A stretch of 16,487 nt of DNA from positions 1-16,487 of the forward strand of contig CAOSLI010000013.1 of the NCBI GenBank assembly GCA_948524275.1, in the 5' to 3' direction. The position numbers and the translations under genes are program-made. This stretch comes from an uncultured Clostridia bacterium (GTDB lineage: Bacteria > Bacillota > Clostridia > TANB77 > CAG-508). The notes under the pieces were generated by a model. It searched no databases. It had not been told where the DNA came from and saw nothing but the letters and a program-made list of their open reading frames with translations. Numbering within the stretch: position 1 is the first letter of the stretch; the number at the start of each line of letters is the position of its first letter. Below are positions 7,993 through 14,554 of the stretch, piece after piece.

Positions 7993-8761
7993 ATGATATA
8001 CCAAAAATTTATTCCAGAGGGATGGAAAGAAAACGAAACTAAATATACAAAAGATGATATAGAAAAAGCATATGAAGATAAACAGACTCTACAAGGCATG
8101 ATAGAGAGCATAGATAAAGAACATAATGTGCATGTTAATCTAGGAAGTAATATTAAAGGAGTTATACCACAAAGTGAAGCTGGTATAATATCTAGAAACA
8201 ATAAATATGTGCAATTTAAAGTAAAAGGAATGGATGAACAGACTGGAGATTACATACTGTCAAGAGCAGAGGTAAAACATGATAGCTTGGATTGGGCAAT
8301 TAGTTTAAAAGAGGGAGATACAGTTAAACGGAATTGTAAGAAGTATCAAGCCATATGGAGCGTTTGTGGAAATTGGTGGTGGAACAAGTGGACTATTATA
8401 TGTAAATGATATTTCAGTAGCAAGAATGAAATCACCAGAGGAAAAACTACAATTAGGTCAAAAGATAGATGTAAAAATAAAGATGGTTGACAAAGAAAAT
8501 AAAAAATTCTTTTTATCATATAAAGATATGCTAGGAACTTGGGAGGAAAATGCAAAGGAATTTAGCGAAGGTAGCATAGTAACTGGAACTGTGAAAGAAA
8601 CTGCTAAAAATAATAATGGACTTTTTATTGAACTAAAACCAAATCTAATTGGAATGTGTGAATATACAAATAAAATTAAATATGGAGATAAGGTTAATGT
8701 AAAGATAAAAAAAATTATTCCAGAGAAAAAGAAAATAAAACTAGTTCTTGTAAAAGATTGA
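7993..8761 (+). pseudogene. Triple S1-domain RNA-binding protein, broken by a +1-base frameshift
   Basis: Two open frames (7993-8409 and about 8330-8761) make one protein if a single base is removed. In GTTAAACGGAATTG, dropping C8329 restores VKGIVRSIKPYGAFVEIGGGTSGLLYVNDIS, a textbook S1 (OB-fold) RNA-binding domain. The joined protein would have 255 residues with three S1-like units at about 31-95, 107-178 and 191-252; the middle one is the most canonical. S1 repeats bind single-stranded RNA in ribosomal protein S1 and related translation factors, so an RNA or ribosome role is likely. The start is taken as ATG 7993: AAAGG at 7979-7983 gives nine-base spacing, whereas ATG 7984 abuts it. As sequenced, only the first domain plus an out-of-frame tail to 8409 would be made. 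Sequencing error, a recent mutation or, less likely, programmed frameshifting could explain it. Confidence 0.85.
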
Positions 8762-8776
8762 AATTCATGTTATAAT
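8748..8776 (+). promoter_or_regulatory. Strong promoter of the wHTH gene inside the S1 gene end
   Basis: TTGTAA (8748-8753), a 17-bp spacer and TATAAT (8771-8776) with an extended -10 TG at 8768-8769. The -35 box overlaps the last codons of the S1-domain gene. The wHTH gene is therefore separately transcribed and not just an extension of the upstream operon. Confidence 0.8.
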
Positions 8777-8820
8777 AGAAAAGTAGAACATCTATAAAAT
8801 AATTTTTGTAGGAGGAAAAG

Positions 8821-9750
8821 ATGGTAAACGATAATGAAATTAAAACAACAGTCTCACCTTTCGCTATGAAGCCAGGTGAAATAAAAGTATTTGATGGTAA
8901 AGATGGATATGTCTCTATGAATCAAATAATTCAAAAGATAAATTTAGGACACCTAAAGGACATACACTTTAGAATAATAGAGTTAGTTAATAAATTTGAA
9001 TTTTTAACATCTAGACAAATATATCAATTGTTAGAACGCGAGAATGCAGATATAAAAAGTCAAGATAAATTAAATAACAAACTAGATCAGCTTATTAGAA
9101 GTAAAATACTTACAAGATATTATTTTACATCAAATGAAGGAAGCGGAATATATAGGGTGTATTGCTTAGAGAAGATGGGAAAGTACTTACTTGAATCTAG
9201 AGAGATTGAATGCAAATGGCAACCAAGTGACAATGTAAAACCAGTTCATATGATTAAGCAAAAGCTGGCAGGAAACCAATTGCTAATAGCTTACTTAAGG
9301 AAAGTTCAGACAGTATCTAATTATACTCTAAAGCCTGCTATAAAGGCAAAGATGCTCAATAAAACATTTAAACCAATGGAAAATATTGAATTCAATCTTG
9401 GTGGCAGAAGAGTTGACTTTGTATATGAGGTAGTTAGAAGAAATGAAAACTGGGAAAAGAATCTTATAGATAGAATGAATTTATGGAAAGACTTCTATGA
9501 GAACTTTGAACCAGGAGATTCTGGATATCCAGCAATGCCACAACTTATATTTATATGTGAAGATGATAGACATATGGCAGAAGTATTTAGAACAATAATA
9601 GTGAATAATTTACAGATAAGCAAGATTAACTTATATTTTACAACAGATCTAAAGCAAAACAATGATAAACTAAATACAAGTTTATATGACTTTGTACTTG
9701 ACAACGGAAAATATAAAGTAAGAAATATTGAAGCTAAGATTTTAGGGTAG
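8821..9750 (+). CDS. Winged-helix protein resembling the replication-relaxation family
   Basis: A 309-residue soluble protein. Residues 45-125 read as a winged helix-turn-helix: LKDIHFRIIELVNKFEFLTSRQIYQLL, a KLNNKLDQLIRSKILTRYYF recognition-helix region, then a GIYRVYCLEKMGKYLL wing and helix. The second half has RRVDFVYEVVRR (197-206), a helix NLIDRMNLWKDFYE and the strand PQLIFICEDDRHMAEVFRTI. I recall this arrangement from replication-relaxation proteins, in which a D...E core suggests a nuclease-like fold. That family is found on plasmids and integrative elements, usually near coupling ATPases. Here a VirD4-like gene faces it head-to-tail across a shared terminator. AGGAGG (8810-8815) is five bases before the ATG and a consensus promoter lies upstream. 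It probably binds DNA; whether it acts as nuclease, replication factor or regulator is unknown. Confidence 0.6.
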   Translation: MVNDNEIKTTVSPFAMKPGEIKVFDGKDGYVSMNQIIQKINLGHLKDIHFRIIELVNKFEFLTSRQIYQLLERENADIKSQDKLNNKLDQLIRSKILTRYYFTSNEGSGIYRVYCLEKMGKYLLESREIECKWQPSDNVKPVHMIKQKLAGNQLLIAYLRKVQTVSNYTLKPAIKAKMLNKTFKPMENIEFNLGGRRVDFVYEVVRRNENWEKNLIDRMNLWKDFYENFEPGDSGYPAMPQLIFICEDDRHMAEVFRTIIVNNLQISKINLYFTTDLKQNNDKLNTSLYDFVLDNGKYKVRNIEAKILG

Positions 9751-9770
9751 ACCTAAAAAGTAATAAAAAG

Positions 9771-9802
9771 AAAAATCACGGAATTAAATTCCGTGATTTT
9801 TT
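9771..9802. terminator. Bidirectional terminator between wHTH and coupling-ATPase genes
   Basis: A perfect 13-bp stem (9771-9783 pairing with 9789-9801) with loop TTAAA. T runs follow on both strands: six T on plus at 9797-9802, and TTTTTCTTTTT on minus. It closes both convergent genes; the ATPase stop codon lies at 9801-9803, on the hairpin's edge. Confidence 0.9.
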
Positions 9803-12050
9803 AATTACCAGGTTTTCTAATTGGATTAAAATTCTTATTATCTACTATTGGATTATGATTTAGTAAATTACCTGAATTATTTTGAGTCATTCTTTTATTG
9901 GAATTACTGCTATGGCTACTACTAAATCCAGTAAAGTCATAATTCTTAACTGCCTGCTTTTCTTTATATTTAGAAGGTAAGAAGTCAAGGTTTGCAGTAC
10001 CATTTACAATGGAACCTTTTACGTTTTTAATCTTAAACATACATTTTTTGAATTTAAGTGATTGTATTTTACCAGCAGGATATTTATTCTTAAACTCAAA
10101 CTTAGCGTTAATTTTTTCATCGTATTCCATATTCTTAGTATGGAAACCAGTATTACTTACAGTCCAATCCTTTTTCTCTCCAAGCTCTTTAGACCACCAC
10201 TCGTTGTCTTCAGGTGTATTATTACCAAATACAATTTTATTGCTACAGTTAGACATAATTGTATTTCCTATTTTTTCGCCATGCTCAAATATTTGTGATC
10301 TAGATTGTGCTGATACTGTAGTACCAATTCTATATTTTCTATAAACAGTAAATATAGTTTCTGTGGCTGGACATATAAAATCAGGAAATTCATCAATATA
10401 TAAGAAATGAGGAGTACGTGTATTTTCATTACCAGGTCTTCTTAATACTGAAAATTGCATAAGTAGTAAGAAGAATAGACCAAATGCCTTATGCGCTGAC
10501 TCTCCTAAATCACCACGACGTGTACATACTAGACATACTTCACCATTATCCAAAATTTTATCATAATTTAAATTGCTATTTCTATTACATAGTATATTTT
10601 TTACACCAGGATATCTAAGAAGTGTATCTAATTGAGCCATTGGTATTGATACTGCTTTTTGCATTTCAGATATATTTGGGCTATCTTTATAGAAATTCTT
10701 TTTAAAATATCCTATTTGGTTTTCATATTTAGAAGCAGTTTCTGGGTCTGCTTCTAATATCTTACACATTTTTTCAACAAGATCAAAATTATTTAAAAGT
10801 TTAAGCATGTCATCTATATTTGGCAATTTTCCATCATTTAATTTTGGATATACCACTTTTAAAAGAATAGCTAAATTTTCAATAATTTGAGTTGAAGCAT
10901 TTTCTTGATATGCTTGTGCCATTTCTGGATTTCTATCAGTATAAAAGCCCTTAAGTACAGTCGATATTGATAATGCTGTTTGAATTGGATCGTCGAAGGC
11001 AAATGGGTTCAAACCAGGAGATGTAGGATTATGAGGATCGATTATATTATAAGGTATATTAAAGTTATTACAAATATTTTGAACTTTTGAAATTGTCTCA
11101 TCATCAGGAGCCATATATGTAATACCTAAATTACGGTAAAATATCTTTGATGATGACTCAGAAGATATTAGCTTTTTAAAATATGACTTATATACATCAA
11201 TCTTTGATTCGACAGGTGTAATCATATTTAAATTAAAATGTGAATTTATATATTCATTATTATATGGTGCAGTTAATGTTGCAATCCCTGTCTTTAATGC
11301 TGCAAAAGCAAGCGTCTTAGATGATTCTCTAAAAAAGTGTTTTTTACTAATATCTTGTGCTACCCATGGTTCGAATATAAGAGACGTTTTACCAGAGCCA
11401 GATACACCTACAACTAATGTAGACTCAAATCTTCTTATTTCTGGAATCTTTACATCAGAACCATGTTCTTTGTCTGTACCTATAAAAATTTCGTTTGTAT
11501 AAGTACCAGTTCCAGTTTTTTTATCTGAAAGATTTATTCCTTCATAATCAAATATAGAATCTCTAAAATCTTTGGTTTGCTTTATATCATTTATAAATTT
11601 AAATACTTTATGTGCTGTTGAAAGTGGAAGTATTAATACAAATGACGAAAGCGCTGGCTTTATAAGATAAGCAAATTGTGTAGCAATGGTTGTATATCCA
11701 GGGAGTGATAAAAGTCCAATCCAACATAATTTGTTTACAAATTCAGTAAAACATGTAATTGTTAATACATATAAGGCAATGAAATACGCAAACAAATAAT
11801 GGAGTTTATCATCATCACTCTTGATAAATTTTGAAGAGTATGAAAATAGAAAAGCAAATATAGGGCAAAGGTATGCTAAGCCATATTGAATAGGTCCCCA
11901 ATATCTATAAGCAACTCCTGTAAATAGTATAAAAAGAAATTCTACTACTCTGTCAACTATTACATAGATTGAAAGTAATGTTAGAATATATGTAAAAAAT
12001 GTATTTCTATCGGTTTTAAGTTTTTTTAGAAACTTATCAAATAATTTCAT
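9801..12050 (-). CDS. VirD4/TraG-like type IV coupling ATPase, orphan
   Basis: A 749-residue membrane-anchored ATPase of the type IV coupling protein group, which feeds DNA or protein substrates to secretion channels. The N-terminus has four or five hydrophobic segments (about 19-43, 54-71, 84-104, 109-130, 131-148). The P-loop GVSGSGKT (215-222), Walker B FLYIDEF (549-555), and a TraG-like PGLNPFAF (345-352) and TTVSAQSRSQ (577-586) follow. The last 50 residues are a low-complexity Asn/Ser-rich tail ending in IRKPGN. Canonical VirD4 has two membrane helices, so the anchor is enlarged. ATG at 12050 is preceded by AAAGGA with seven-base spacing and a good promoter. No relaxase, VirB4, pilus or integrase gene is in the window; the only plausible partner is the facing wHTH gene. 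DNA transfer is possible, but a non-conjugative translocation role is equally open. Confidence 0.85.
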   Translation of the reverse strand: MKLFDKFLKKLKTDRNTFFTYILTLLSIYVIVDRVVEFLFILFTGVAYRYWGPIQYGLAYLCPIFAFLFSYSSKFIKSDDDKLHYLFAYFIALYVLTITCFTEFVNKLCWIGLLSLPGYTTIATQFAYLIKPALSSFVLILPLSTAHKVFKFINDIKQTKDFRDSIFDYEGINLSDKKTGTGTYTNEIFIGTDKEHGSDVKIPEIRRFESTLVVGVSGSGKTSLIFEPWVAQDISKKHFFRESSKTLAFAALKTGIATLTAPYNNEYINSHFNLNMITPVESKIDVYKSYFKKLISSESSSKIFYRNLGITYMAPDDETISKVQNICNNFNIPYNIIDPHNPTSPGLNPFAFDDPIQTALSISTVLKGFYTDRNPEMAQAYQENASTQIIENLAILLKVVYPKLNDGKLPNIDDMLKLLNNFDLVEKMCKILEADPETASKYENQIGYFKKNFYKDSPNISEMQKAVSIPMAQLDTLLRYPGVKNILCNRNSNLNYDKILDNGEVCLVCTRRGDLGESAHKAFGLFFLLLMQFSVLRRPGNENTRTPHFLYIDEFPDFICPATETIFTVYRKYRIGTTVSAQSRSQIFEHGEKIGNTIMSNCSNKIVFGNNTPEDNEWWSKELGEKKDWTVSNTGFHTKNMEYDEKINAKFEFKNKYPAGKIQSLKFKKCMFKIKNVKGSIVNGTANLDFLPSKYKEKQAVKNYDFTGFSSSHSSNSNKRMTQNNSGNLLNHNPIVDNKNFNPIRKPGN

Positions 12051-12080
12051 ATTAAAATCCTTTCAAAAAAGTACATATAT

Positions 12081-12109
12081 ATTATCCTACAAAATGTCGA
12101 AAAAAACAA
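12081..12109 (-). promoter_or_regulatory. Promoter of the coupling-ATPase gene
   Basis: On the minus strand TTGTTT (12104-12109) and GATAAT (12081-12086) are separated by exactly 17 bp, 30 bases upstream of the ATG. Its divergent neighbour, the SpoVB-like gene, has no equally clear promoter in the 136-bp shared gap; a weak TTGGTC (12140-12145) with CATATA (12164-12169) is the best candidate. Confidence 0.65.
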
Positions 12110-12186
12110 GTCTTTTGAGTAATTTTTTTTATTTTTTTATTGGTCTTTTTAGCTTTAAAAAAGCATATACCTAAGTAAGGTGAAAT

Positions 12187-13770
12187 ATGAGTAAAAATGT
12201 AAAGGAAACTTTTAAGCAAAGTGTATTAGTTTTATTAGTATCGCAAGTACTAGTAAAAGTTTTAGGAATGGTATATCGATTATATTTAACTAATAGAAGT
12301 GGATATGGTGATGAAGGAAATGCTATTTCCTCAGCCGCTTTTCAAATATATTCATTAATATTAAGTATAACCGCAATTGGTGTGCCAGGAGCAATATCAA
12401 GGTTAGTTGCGGAAAGAGATTCAAAAGGTGATCATCAAGGTGCTTATAAAATATTTAAGATATCACTTTTAATATTTAGTATAATTGGAATTATTGGAAC
12501 ATATCTACTTTGGATAATGGCAAAAAAAATATCTCATAGTTATTTAAATATACCAGAGGCAGAATTATCACTAATTGCCCTAGCGCCATCAATATTTTTA
12601 GTATCAGTAATATCAGTATTTAAAGGATATTTTGCAGGAATAGAAAGGCTAAAAGAAACTGCAAAGGCACAGACTTTAGATCAAATTACAAAGACTTTTT
12701 GTACAGTGATGTTTATTGAAACTTCAGTAATTATAGCACAAAATGCAAACACTAAGGTTATGGCTGCATGCACGAACTTAGCTACTACAATAGCAAATAT
12801 AATTGAATTGTTATGTTTATATAAATCATTCCTAAATATTAGAAAAGATATTGCATATCAAAGTAGAAATAGCATTAATACTAGAAATATAAGGTGTTTA
12901 CATGTAATATGTGAGATTCTTGCAGTTGCTGTGCCAATATCGCTTAGTGCTCTAATTGGTACAATTGCAAGAAACATAGATTCTACAACAATAGTAAATG
13001 GTCTAAAAGACATAATTGGATATGAACAAGCTAAGAAGGAATATGGAATATTAAGTGGAAAGGTAGATACACTAATTAGCTTTCCATTATCATTTAATGG
13101 AGCAATTACTGTAGCATTACTTCCAGCAATTGCAGCTGCCAAAAATAATTTAAAAAAGAAAGAAGGAGTCATAAATAAATCTATTTTATTAGGAGTAATT
13201 ATTACAATGCCTGCTATTGCATTGTTTATGGTATTTGGAGATGAAATATTAGAATTTTTATTTCCAAATGCATCAAGTGGTGGGTTGATATTAAAGGTTA
13301 GTTCTATTTCAATAATTTTTATTGCCATAGAACAGACATTAGACAATATTTTATATGGAATAGGAAGGTCATATATTCCAATAGTTTCAGTGATAATTGG
13401 TGTAGCAATAAAATTTATTCTTAACAAAACATTGGTACCAAGAGTCGATTTATTTATAGGTGGTACAGTTGGAGCTGCCTTTGCAACAGCAGTTTATAAT
13501 TTTGTAACATTAATTATCAATTATATTGCTGTAAAAAAATATACTAAAATTAAACTTAAAATATCAAGCTTAACAAAACCTTTAATATCAAGTATTGTAA
13601 TGATTGGGGTAGCAAAGATTATCTATAATATCACTGGAACAATAATGCATGTAAAATTGCGTCTTATTATCTCATTGGCAATTGGAGCGTTAATTTATTT
13701 ATTAATGTTATTCTTTACAAAAGCTTTGAGAAAGGGAGATATTAATTTTATAAAACTAAAAGACAAATAG
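12187..13770 (+). CDS. spoVB: SpoVB-like MATE/MOP-superfamily lipid flippase
   Basis: A 527-residue integral membrane protein with about 14 hydrophobic segments, matching the length of B. subtilis SpoVB and YtgP in the polysaccharide-transporter branch of the MOP superfamily. Recognisable pieces are the N-terminal FKQSVLVLLVSQVLVKVLGMVYRLYLTN, the AIGVPGAISRLVAER loop after the second helix, and VFKGYFAGIERLKETAKAQTLDQITKT. These proteins flip lipid-linked peptidoglycan precursors, and SpoVB acts in spore cortex synthesis. The start is ATG 12187 after TAAGGTGA, with short spacing. A following HU gene agrees with the clostridial spoVB-hup neighbourhood. The flippase could instead serve vegetative wall growth (MurJ/YtgP role), since the paralogues are hard to separate by eye. 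Membrane topology was judged from hydrophobicity only. Confidence 0.85.
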   Translation: MSKNVKETFKQSVLVLLVSQVLVKVLGMVYRLYLTNRSGYGDEGNAISSAAFQIYSLILSITAIGVPGAISRLVAERDSKGDHQGAYKIFKISLLIFSIIGIIGTYLLWIMAKKISHSYLNIPEAELSLIALAPSIFLVSVISVFKGYFAGIERLKETAKAQTLDQITKTFCTVMFIETSVIIAQNANTKVMAACTNLATTIANIIELLCLYKSFLNIRKDIAYQSRNSINTRNIRCLHVICEILAVAVPISLSALIGTIARNIDSTTIVNGLKDIIGYEQAKKEYGILSGKVDTLISFPLSFNGAITVALLPAIAAAKNNLKKKEGVINKSILLGVIITMPAIALFMVFGDEILEFLFPNASSGGLILKVSSISIIFIAIEQTLDNILYGIGRSYIPIVSVIIGVAIKFILNKTLVPRVDLFIGGTVGAAFATAVYNFVTLIINYIAVKKYTKIKLKISSLTKPLISSIVMIGVAKIIYNITGTIMHVKLRLIISLAIGALIYLLMLFFTKALRKGDINFIKLKDK

Positions 13771-14025
13771 CTATAGATATAAAAAATAAGAGGTAGCAAA
13801 TGCTAAAATTAAAGAGAATAATAACCAACGAAATGCAGTAAAATCAACCTATTCAAGACATGCAAATAGCAAAACCTTAGAGACAACTGGGCTCAAAAGA
13901 AAAAAGCCTAAAAAAAAAGAAGGATTTTGTTTTTTGTTGGCGAATATTAAGGTAGATAGAGAGAAAACAAGCTATTATAGCAATCTCATCTATCGACATT
14001 TGTAACTTAATAGGAGGTAAATTAA
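13771..14025. other. Intergenic stretch upstream of hup
   Basis: About 255 bases without a confident gene. They hold an open frame with no ATG (13790-14002), an AAGAGGT followed by ATG at 13800 that opens only a 13-codon frame, and a leader stem-loop at 13955-13994. No clear terminator for the SpoVB-like gene and no consensus hup promoter could be found. Confidence 0.5.
13955..13994 (+). promoter_or_regulatory. Stem-loop in the hup leader
   Basis: GATAGAGAGA (13955-13964) pairs with TCTCATCTATC (13984-13994), ten pairs with one bulged A. A smaller nested hairpin GCTA-TTA-TAGC lies in the loop. It ends 17 bases before the AGGAGG of hup. It has no T run, so it is not a terminator; a role in mRNA stability or translation is inference. 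Confidence 0.4.
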
Positions 14026-14304
14026 ATGAACAAATCTGATTTAATCGCAGCTATGGCTGAAAAAACAGGAGAAACAAAAAAGAATGCTGAAGCATCTTTA
14101 GATGCTTTCATTAGCGCAGTTACAGAGAGCTTAAAGAAAGGTGAAAAAGTTCAACTAGTTGGATTTGGATCTTTCGAAGTTAGAAAAAGAGCTCCAAGAA
14201 AAGGAAGAAATCCTCAAACTAAGGAAGAAATAAAAATACCAGCATCAAAAGCTCCAGTATTCAAAGCAGGAAAAGCTTTAAAAGACTTAGTTAACAAGAA
14301 ATAA
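14026..14304 (+). CDS. hup: HU family DNA-binding protein
   Basis: A 92-residue nucleoid protein of the HU/IHF family. It binds and bends DNA as a dimer and compacts the chromosome. The whole family pattern is present: MNKSDLIAAMAEKTGETKKNAEASLDAF at the N-terminus, the VQLVGFGSFEVRKR core, the DNA-contacting arm signature GRNPQT at 60-65, and the C-terminal helix KAGKALKDLVN. Its length is typical. AGGAGG (14012-14017) lies eight bases before the ATG, giving a strong start as expected for an abundant protein. It follows the SpoVB-like gene, an arrangement known in Clostridia, but is followed by purB and not the usual S4-domain/YabP genes. A strong terminator 35 bases downstream suggests a single-gene transcript. 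Confidence 0.97.
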   Translation: MNKSDLIAAMAEKTGETKKNAEASLDAFISAVTESLKKGEKVQLVGFGSFEVRKRAPRKGRNPQTKEEIKIPASKAPVFKAGKALKDLVNKK

Positions 14305-14339
14305 TTAAGGTGAGTTTAATATATTAAATATGAATTCAT

Positions 14340-14369
14340 AAAAATAGGCTAGTGATAGCCTATTTTTTT
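14340..14369 (+). terminator. Rho-independent terminator of hup
   Basis: A stem of about 12 bp (14340-14351 with 14356-14367, containing TAGGCTA/TAGCCTA) with loop GTGA and seven T at 14363-14369. It isolates hup from purB. Confidence 0.92.
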
Positions 14370-14429
14370 GGAAGTTTTATGTGTAAGATATTGGCAGACT
14401 AATCAAATCCAAATTTTTCACTACGTAGA

Positions 14430-14476
14430 ATGCTTTACATTTTATGTAAAGCATGATATAATGAGAACCGTCTCAT
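14430..14476 (+). promoter_or_regulatory. purB promoter with overlapping palindromic operator candidate
   Basis: TTTACA (14434-14439), a 17-bp spacer and TATAAT (14457-14462) form a consensus promoter. A perfect inverted repeat, ATGCTTTACAT (14430-14440) with ATGTAAAGCAT (14444-14454), covers the -35 box and spacer, the position expected of a repressor operator. A second palindrome, ATGAGA-ACCG-TCTCAT (14461-14476), sits at the transcription start. The half-sites do not match the B. subtilis PurR box as I know it. The cognate regulator is unknown. Confidence 0.75.
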
Positions 14477-14486
14477 AACTGTTGAA

Positions 14487-14541
14487 TTTCTAAAATACTT
14501 ATGGCAACACGGAAATGCAATAGTTAAATAACTTTTAGAAA
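14487..14541 (+). promoter_or_regulatory. Inverted repeat in the purB leader reaching the ribosome binding site
   Basis: TTTCTAAAA (14487-14495) and TTTTAGAAA (14533-14541) are perfect 9-bp complements 37 bases apart. The right arm overlaps the AGAAAGGGG ribosome binding site (14538-14545). Pairing could partly hide it. No purine-riboswitch core is recognisable. Confidence 0.4.
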
Positions 14542-14554
14542 GGGGTAACCTATT

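Noticed and set aside
12858..13427. 189-codon minus-strand open frame inside the SpoVB-like gene
   Set aside because: It is a shadow of a clearly recognised gene, with no ribosome binding site and a hydrophobic pattern that mirrors the sense strand.
14463..14485. Possible third copy of the rluD-flanking repeat (GAACCGTC followed by TGTTGAA)
   Set aside because: Only eight contiguous bases match copy 2, and the rest requires gaps. The palindrome ATGAGA-TCTCAT explains the sequence better.
14377..14554. Purine riboswitch upstream of purB
   Set aside because: No recognisable aptamer core, and no terminator lies between the promoter and the gene.
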